DNA of 64,000 nucleotides, taken from assembly GCF_025195125.1 (NCBI RefSeq), contig NZ_JAMGSL010000014.1, positions 78,046 to 142,045 of the forward strand, in the 5' to 3' direction. This document shows, piece after piece, positions 58,754-64,000 of this stretch. The first letter of the stretch is position 1; each line of letters opens with the position of its first letter. The notes below the pieces were generated by a model. That model saw nothing but the letters and a program-made list of their open reading frames with translations, was not told where the DNA came from and did not search any database. Both the position numbers and the translations under genes were made by a program. This stretch comes from Streptomyces sp. Je 1-79 (GTDB taxonomy: Bacteria > Actinomycetota > Actinomycetes > Streptomycetales > Streptomycetaceae).

Positions 58754-58964
58754 GGGCCCCCGCCTGAGTCTCACGCCCCGAAGCGAGACCCCGACGGCCG
58801 AGCCGATCCGACCGCCCGAACCGGCGCCGGACCGTGCCCGCCCCGCGCACACACCGCCTTTCGGTCACCACCGGAGCCGGCCCTTCTGCGCCTGACTGTC
58901 CGAACGACGAATGCCCCGTGCCCGGCGGACCCCGCGCCGCGCACTCGACAGTACGGAAACCCCT

Positions 58965-60011
58965 GTGATCACCACTTCGGGCCTCACCAAGGTCTACGAG
59001 TCGCGAGGCCGCCAGGTCACCGCTCTGGACGGTGTCGACCTCCACGTCCGCGAGGGCGAGGTGTACGGCGTGATCGGCCAGAGCGGCGCCGGCAAGTCCT
59101 CGCTCATCCGCTGCGTCAACCTCCTGGAGCGCCCCACCTCCGGAACCGTGACCGTGGACGGCGTCGACCTCACCGCGCTCGCCGCCTCCGGCCGCCGCGC
59201 CGGCAAGGACCTGCGCCGCGCCCGCAGCAGCATCGGCATGGTCTTCCAGCACTTCAACCTGCTGTCCTCCCGCACGGTCAAGGACAACATCGAGCTTCCC
59301 CTGGAGATCCTCGGGGTCTCCGGCGCCGAGCGCACCCGCCGCGCCCTGGAACTCCTCGACCTCGTCGGCCTCGCCGACAAGGCGAAGGCCTACCCCGGCC
59401 AGCTCTCCGGCGGCCAGAAGCAGCGCGTCGGCATCGCCCGCGCCCTGGCCGGCAACCCCAAGGTCCTGCTCTCCGACGAGGCCACCAGCGCGCTCGACCC
59501 GGAGACCACCCGCTCCATTCTCCAGCTGCTGCGCGACCTCAACCGGCAGCTCGGCCTCACCGTCCTGCTCATCACGCACGAGATGGACGTCGTCAAGACG
59601 ATCTGCGACTCGGCCGCGCTGATGCAGAAGGGCCGGATCGTCGAGTCCGGCACCGTGAGCGAACTGCTCGCCACCCCCGGCTCCGAGCTGGCGGCCGAGC
59701 TCTTCCCGGTCAGCGGCGCCGCCACGGGCCCCGAGCGCACGGTCGTCGACGTCACCTTCCACGGCGAGGCCGCCACCCAGCCGGTGATCTCCCAGCTCTC
59801 CCGTACGTACAACATCGACATCTCGATCCTCGGCGCCGCCATGGACACCGTGGGCGGCAAGCAGATCGGCCGGATGCGGATCGAACTGCCCGGCCGTTAC
59901 GAGGAGAACGTCGTGCCCGTCGGCTTCCTGCGCGAGCAGGGCCTCCAGGTCGACGTCGTCGAAGAGGACGCCGCCGCCGGCGCCGTACTCGTCAAGGAAG
60001 GTGCCAAGTGA
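58965..60011 (+). CDS. metN: Methionine ABC transporter, ATP-binding protein
   Basis: 348 aa. Walker A GQSGAGKSSLIRC, signature LSGGQKQRVGIARAL, Walker B VLLSDEATSALDPET, and a C-terminal NIL domain (~265-345) that binds methionine and inhibits transport. GTG 58965 with GGAAA upstream. GTG-TGA overlap with metI. Powers import of methionine. Confidence 0.95.
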   Translation: MITTSGLTKVYESRGRQVTALDGVDLHVREGEVYGVIGQSGAGKSSLIRCVNLLERPTSGTVTVDGVDLTALAASGRRAGKDLRRARSSIGMVFQHFNLLSSRTVKDNIELPLEILGVSGAERTRRALELLDLVGLADKAKAYPGQLSGGQKQRVGIARALAGNPKVLLSDEATSALDPETTRSILQLLRDLNRQLGLTVLLITHEMDVVKTICDSAALMQKGRIVESGTVSELLATPGSELAAELFPVSGAATGPERTVVDVTFHGEAATQPVISQLSRTYNIDISILGAAMDTVGGKQIGRMRIELPGRYEENVVPVGFLREQGLQVDVVEEDAAAGAVLVKEGAK

Positions 60012-60676
60012 CCTGGTCGGAGATGCAGCCCCTCCTCGAACAGGGCACCGTCGACACCCTCTACATGGTCCTGTGGGCCACGGTCGTCACCGTCCTCGGC
60101 GGACTGCCGCTCGGCATCCTCCTCGTCCTCACGGACAAGGGCGGCCTGCTGCAGAACACCGTGGTCAACAAGGTCGTCGGCGTGATCGTGAACATCGGCC
60201 GCTCGCTGCCGTTCATCATCCTGCTGATCGCCCTGATCCCCTTCACGACCTTCGTGGTCGGCACCTTCATCGGCCCCACCGCGATGATCGTGCCGCTCGC
60301 CATCGGCGCCATCCCCTTCTTCGCGCGCCTCGTCGAGACCGCGATCCGCGAGGTCGACCACGGGCTGGTCGAGGCCGTCCAGTCCATGGGCGGCTCCGTA
60401 CCGACGATCGTCCGCAAGGTGCTGCTGCCCCAGGCGCTGCCCTCGCTGGTCTCCGCCGTCACCACCACCGTCATCGTGCTCGTCGGCTACTCCGCGATGG
60501 CCGGCGCGGTCGGCGGCGAAGGCCTCGGCTCCAAGGCGATCACCTACGGATACCAGCGCTTCGACACCCAGTTCATGCTGGTCACCGTCGTCGTCCTGAT
60601 CGCGATCGTCACCGTCGTCCAGCTCATCGGCGACCTCGCCGTCCGCCTCCTCGCCCGCCGAGGACGCACGGCCTGA
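60008..60676 (+). CDS. metI: Methionine ABC transporter, permease
   Basis: 222 aa, five membrane segments, EAA loop VEAVQSMGGSVPTIVRKVLL. GTG 60008 overlaps the metN stop. Forms a dimer with two MetN in the membrane. Confidence 0.95.
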   Translation: MTWSEMQPLLEQGTVDTLYMVLWATVVTVLGGLPLGILLVLTDKGGLLQNTVVNKVVGVIVNIGRSLPFIILLIALIPFTTFVVGTFIGPTAMIVPLAIGAIPFFARLVETAIREVDHGLVEAVQSMGGSVPTIVRKVLLPQALPSLVSAVTTTVIVLVGYSAMAGAVGGEGLGSKAITYGYQRFDTQFMLVTVVVLIAIVTVVQLIGDLAVRLLARRGRTA

Positions 60677-60768
60677 GCCACCGCCCCACCCCCAGGCTTC
60701 GTTCGTCGAAGAAAAGCCCGGACTCGTTGTCCAGGCGTCCACCGCACCACCAGAAAGAGGCACTTTTC

Positions 60769-61626
60769 GTGCGTAAGAACATCAAGCTCACCGCCGGTAT
60801 CGCCGCCACCGCCGCGCTCGCCCTGGGCCTCACCGCCTGCGGCACCGCGTCGGACCCGTCCTCCGCGAAGGACTCGGCCGGCTCCGCCGACAAGCCGCTC
60901 GTCGTCGCCGCGTCCCCGACGCCGCACGCCGACATCCTCAACTTCGTCAAGGACAACCTCGCCGCGAAGGAGGGCCTGAAGCTGGAGGTGAAGGAGTTCA
61001 CGGACTACGTCCTGCCGAACACCGCCACCGAGTCCGGCCAGGTCGACGCCAACTTCTTCCAGCACAAGCCGTACCTCGACGACTTCAACAAGAAGAACAA
61101 CACCCACGTCGTCCCGGTGGTCAACGTGCACCTGGAGCCCCTCGGCCTCTACTCCAAGAAGGTCAAGGCGCTCTCGGACATCAAGGCCGGCCAGACCATC
61201 GCCGTCCCCAACGACACCACCAACGGCGGCCGCGCGCTCCAGCTGCTCGCCGAGAACGGTCTCATCACGCTCAAGGACGGCGTCGGCACCAACGCCAAGC
61301 TCTCGGACATCACGGACAAGAAGGGTCTGGAGTTCAAGGAGCTGGAGGCCGCCACCGTGCCCCGCGCCCTGAACGACGTGGATGCCGCCGTCATCAACGG
61401 TAACTACGCCATCGAGGCCAAGCTCTCGCCCGCCAAGGACGCCATCGCTTTGGAGAAGGCGGAGGGCAACCCGTACGCCAACTTCCTCGCCGTCAAGGAG
61501 GGCAACGAGAAGGACGCGCGCGTGCAGAAGCTCGCGAAGCTCCTCAACTCGCCCGAGGTGAAGAAGTACATCGAGGACACCTACAACGGCTCGGTCGTCC
61601 CGGCCTTCGGTGCCGTCGCCAAGTAA
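60769..61626 (+). CDS. metQ: Methionine ABC transporter, substrate-binding lipoprotein
   Basis: 285 aa. Lipoprotein signal peptide with lipobox LTAC at residue ~24, then NlpA family: VVAASPTPHADILNFVKDNL, DANFFQHKPYLDDF and DAAVINGNYAIEAKLSPAKD. Anchored outside. GTG 60769 follows AAAGAGG. Completes metNIQ. Confidence 0.95.
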   Translation: MRKNIKLTAGIAATAALALGLTACGTASDPSSAKDSAGSADKPLVVAASPTPHADILNFVKDNLAAKEGLKLEVKEFTDYVLPNTATESGQVDANFFQHKPYLDDFNKKNNTHVVPVVNVHLEPLGLYSKKVKALSDIKAGQTIAVPNDTTNGGRALQLLAENGLITLKDGVGTNAKLSDITDKKGLEFKELEAATVPRALNDVDAAVINGNYAIEAKLSPAKDAIALEKAEGNPYANFLAVKEGNEKDARVQKLAKLLNSPEVKKYIEDTYNGSVVPAFGAVAK

Positions 61627-61650
61627 GGCCCGCAGTACAGTACATGCAAC

Positions 61651-61687
61651 GAAGGCCCCCGCATCCCGTCCGGTGCGCGGGGCCTTC
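61651..61687 (+). terminator. Terminator of metNIQ
   Basis: GAAGGCCCC (61651-61659) pairs with GGGGCCTTC (61679-61687). Confidence 0.75.
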
Positions 61688-61802
61688 GTCGCATCCCGCC
61701 GTATCTGACGCCACATCGGACCCGGCCATGCACACCGGCAGCTGCATGCTGCATGCTGTGCGTTCACGGTCGATTCGGACGGTCCACGGCATGGAGCTGC
61801 GC

Positions 61803-62438
61803 ATGACTACCACCTTTCCGGACATCTCCATCAACACGGACCGGTTGGTGCTGCGCGCGCTCGAAGAGGCGGACGCCCCCGCCCTCGCCGAGATGATGAA
61901 CGACGAGATGGTCGCGGCCTGGACCGCCGTCCCCCAGCCCTACACCGAGGACGCCGCGCTCCGCTGGATCACCGAGTACGCCCCCACCGAGCGCACCGAA
62001 GGCCGAGGCCTCGACCTGGCCGTCACCGAGTTCCTCACCCAGCGCCTGGTGGGGATCATCCAGCTCAGCAACACCAACTGGCGGGTCCGCTCCACCGAGA
62101 TCTCCTACATCGTCGCTCCCTGGGCCCGCGGCGAGGGATACGCCACCGAGGCCGCCCTCGCCACCGCCCAATGGCTCTTCGGCGACCAGGGGTTCGAGCG
62201 CATCGAGCTGCGCACCGCGGCCGACAACACCGCCTCCCAGCAGGTGGCCCAGAAGATCGGCTGCATCAGCGAAGGAGTCCTGCGCGGCGCGTGCATAGCC
62301 CGCACCCGCACCGAGGACGGCACATGGGCCGACCTGCGCACCGACTTCATCGTTTGGGGCCTGCTCCCCGAGGACCTCGACGGGGTCGCCGACCAGATGG
62401 CGGAGGCCGGCTACTCGTCCTTCACCGACTGGAGCTGA
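61803..62438 (+). CDS. GNAT-family (RimJ/RimL-like) N-acetyltransferase
   Basis: 211 aa. INTDRLVLRALEEADAPALA, ISYIVAPWARGEGYATEAAL and FERIELRTAADNTASQQVAQ KIG are typical of RimJ/RimL acetyltransferases, which modify ribosomal proteins or small molecules. ATG 61803 with GGAG six bases upstream. Monocistronic. Confidence 0.9.
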   Translation: MTTTFPDISINTDRLVLRALEEADAPALAEMMNDEMVAAWTAVPQPYTEDAALRWITEYAPTERTEGRGLDLAVTEFLTQRLVGIIQLSNTNWRVRSTEISYIVAPWARGEGYATEAALATAQWLFGDQGFERIELRTAADNTASQQVAQKIGCISEGVLRGACIARTRTEDGTWADLRTDFIVWGLLPEDLDGVADQMAEAGYSSFTDWS

Positions 62439-62508
62439 GCCCGCAACCGATCCCGGGTACCCTCGACACGCCCCCGACCTGCGACAAGACCTCAGGAGAC
62501 AGACGACG

Positions 62509-63714
62509 ATGGCCGACCGGGTCACGGTGATCGGCTGGGACGGCTCGCCCCTCACCCCAGCGGCCCGGTCCGCGCTCTCCGCCGCCACGCTCGTGGCCGG
62601 CGCCGCGCACCACCTCGCGCTGCCCGAGGTACCGCCGGGAGCCGAGCGCATCCGCCTCGGCAGCGTCGACCTCGCCGCCCGCCGCATCGCCGGCCACCGC
62701 GGCACCGCCGTCGTCCTCGCCGACGGGGACCCCGGCTTCTTCGGCGTCGTCCGCACCCTGCGCGCCCCCGAGCACGGCCTGGAGGTCGAGGTCGTACCCG
62801 CCGTCTCCTCGGTCGCCGCCGCCTTCGCCCGCGCCGGCATGCCCTGGGACGACGCCCGGATCGTCGTCGCCCACCAGCGCACCCTGCGCCGTGCGGTCAA
62901 CGTCTGCCGGGCCCACCCCAAGGTCGCCGTCCTCACCTCGCCCGGCGCAGGACCCGCCGAACTCGCCCTCCTCCTCGACGGCGTCCACCGCACCTTCGTC
63001 ATCTGCGAGGAGCTCGGCACCGACCGCGAGCAGGTCACCGTCCTCACCTCCGACAAGGCCGCCGACCACGCCTGGCGCGACCCCAACGTGGTCATCGTCA
63101 TCGGCGGCACGGCCGGCGCCCCGCCCGGCGGCTGGATCATGGGCCAGGAGACCCCGGCCGTACGCGGCTGGGCCCTCCCCCCGGACGACCCCTCCGCCGC
63201 CCGGGGCGGCAGCGGCGAGGACCCCACCCTGCGCGCCGCCCAACTCGCCCGCCTCGGCCCCCGCGTCGGCGACCTCGTCTGGGACATCGGCTGCGGCGGC
63301 GGCGCGCTCGCCGTCGAGTCCGCCCGCTTCGGCGCCGCCGTCATCGCCGTGGACGCCGACCCGGACGCCTGCGCCCGCACGGAGGCGGCCGCCCGCCGCC
63401 ACGGCGTCCAGCTCCAGGCCGTGAGGGGCCGGGCCCCGCACGTCCTGGAACGGCTCCCCGAACCCGATGTCGTACGGATCGGGGGCGGCGGCGTGCCCGT
63501 CGTCACCGCCTGCACCGACCGCAGGCCCGAGCGGATCGTCGCCCACGCCTCCACCCGCGACGAGGCCGAAGCCATCGGCGCCGCCCTCTCCGAGGGCGGC
63601 TACACGGTCGAATGCGCCCTCCTGCAGAGCGTCGGCCTCGATCCCGGCGACTGGTCGGAACGCGACCGCTCCGTCGTCTTCCTGCTGTCCGGACGCCGGT
63701 CGACCTCCCCCTAG
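62509..63714 (+). CDS. cobL: Precorrin-6Y C5,15-methyltransferase (decarboxylating), CbiE-CbiT fusion
   Basis: 401 aa. N-terminal CbiE tetrapyrrole methylase (VTVIGWDGSPLTPAARSALS, LADGDPGFFGVVRTL) and C-terminal CbiT class I methyltransferase (LVWDIGCGGGALAVESARFG). Catalyses two methylations and a decarboxylation of precorrin-6Y in cobalamin synthesis. ATG 62509; GGAGA upstream. TACCCT box at 62459. No cobalamin riboswitch seen. Confidence 0.95.
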   Translation: MADRVTVIGWDGSPLTPAARSALSAATLVAGAAHHLALPEVPPGAERIRLGSVDLAARRIAGHRGTAVVLADGDPGFFGVVRTLRAPEHGLEVEVVPAVSSVAAAFARAGMPWDDARIVVAHQRTLRRAVNVCRAHPKVAVLTSPGAGPAELALLLDGVHRTFVICEELGTDREQVTVLTSDKAADHAWRDPNVVIVIGGTAGAPPGGWIMGQETPAVRGWALPPDDPSAARGGSGEDPTLRAAQLARLGPRVGDLVWDIGCGGGALAVESARFGAAVIAVDADPDACARTEAAARRHGVQLQAVRGRAPHVLERLPEPDVVRIGGGGVPVVTACTDRRPERIVAHASTRDEAEAIGAALSEGGYTVECALLQSVGLDPGDWSERDRSVVFLLSGRRSTSP

Positions 63715-63949
63715 CGTCGCTGGGAGCACCCCACCCGTGACCGAGCGGCACCGCGGGGCCGGGTAGGCTGGCCGATCGTCGTACCGCACCCGGACCTTCG
63801 GTGCTTTGTTCGCCCATGTCCGGATGTAGGGACCTCTTCAGGTCGCTGTGTGGTACGCGACGACCGGGGGACGCGCGACGTGGCGCAGTCCACAGCAAAC
63901 CGTGGCGGATCCGCCTGTCATGACGGCCGACGGCCGCGACAATGCTGGG
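63715..63949. other. Intergenic region after cobL
   Basis: 235 bases. TAGGCT at 63764-63769 is a -10-like box. GTCGTACC near 63777 and GGTACGCGACGAC near 63853 are partly complementary. No gene, terminator or RNA recognised with confidence. Confidence 0.4.
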
Positions 63950-64000
63950 GTGTCCGCGCGTCATTCGTGCCGCACGGCGCGCACGCTCGTTCTTGTTGAC
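63950..64000 (+). CDS. Possible start of a gene continuing past the window
   Basis: GTG 63950 opens 17 codons to the window end (VSARHSCRTARTLVLVD). No ribosome site; a weak AATGCT box upstream. Too short to classify. Confidence 0.3.
   Translation, partial: MSARHSCRTARTLVLVD

Noticed and set aside
62439..62508. Cobalamin riboswitch before cobL
   Set aside because: The gap is only 70 bases and lacks the conserved B12-box sequence.
1..64000. Mobile elements, CRISPR arrays, tRNA or rRNA genes
   Set aside because: No transposase, integrase, spaced repeats or cloverleaf sequences were recognised in any intergenic region by eye.

Overview
The window is a stretch of chromosome from a Streptomyces or close relative. 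Evidence: very high GC with strong third-position G/C bias, frequent GTG/TTG starts, many TAnnnT -10 boxes placed 6-7 bases before a start codon (leaderless genes), and a gene order (betaine transporter, glnA4 cluster, infC-rpmI-rplT, pheST, argCJBDR, argH, metNIQ, cobL) that I recall from the core of Streptomyces chromosomes. I see no insertion sequence, prophage, integrase, CRISPR array, tRNA or rRNA, so this looks like core chromosome with a few lineage-specific pieces.

Layout. 1-1.4 kb: 3' end of a glycine-betaine ABC permease fused to its binding protein. 1.5-4.9 kb: XRE-cupin regulator with a cobalamin-binding-like protein, then a TDT/SLAC1-type transporter divergent from a LysR regulator. 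5.0-11.7 kb: apparently complete ethanolamine pathway by gamma-glutamylation (hydrolase, permease, FCD-type GntR regulator, GlnA4-type synthetase, aldehyde dehydrogenase, SDR). 11.7-18.8 kb: DUF2510 protein, PLP fold-III enzyme, proline-rich membrane protein with a mycosin-like protease, serine beta-lactamase-like protein, SseB, DUF1844. 18.8-26.6 kb: translation block (infC-rpmI-rplT, TrmH-type methyltransferase, a histidine kinase, pheST). 26.6-33.9 kb: frameshifted SpoIIE-type phosphatase, TPR-type regulator, Nudix hydrolase, 3-hydroxyacyl-CoA dehydrogenase, GHL10 hydrolase, DUF1918, EamA exporter. 33.9-40.3 kb: MocR regulator, acetyltransferase, histidine-phosphatase-like protein, RlmG-like methyltransferase, and a three-gene leftward set DUF2071 / SnoaL-type sigma factor / DUF2071. 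40.4-42 kb: rifampicin monooxygenase rox behind an inverted repeat matching the rifamycin-associated element. 42.1-51.8 kb: arginine biosynthesis argCJBDR and argG, argH, interrupted by two unrelated leftward genes. 51.8-54.2 kb: a possible broken small gene, then TetR regulator and 14-TM exporter behind a perfect palindrome. 54.3-58.3 kb: acyltransferase, secreted glycerophosphodiesterase, sigma-like protein, GNAT and two small membrane proteins. 58.7-61.6 kb: metNIQ with a Cys/Met-rich leader peptide. 61.8-64 kb: GNAT, cobL, and possibly the first codons of another gene.

How the genes work together. In the ethanolamine region, import, gamma-glutamylation, two oxidations and hydrolysis could convert ethanolamine to glycine plus glutamate. 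The arginine operon carries its own repressor gene, and ARG-box-like sequence overlaps the argC and argG promoters. Uptake of methionine is probably tuned by translation of a short leader ORF that ends in Cys and Met codons. Rifamycin resistance (rox) has its own cis element.
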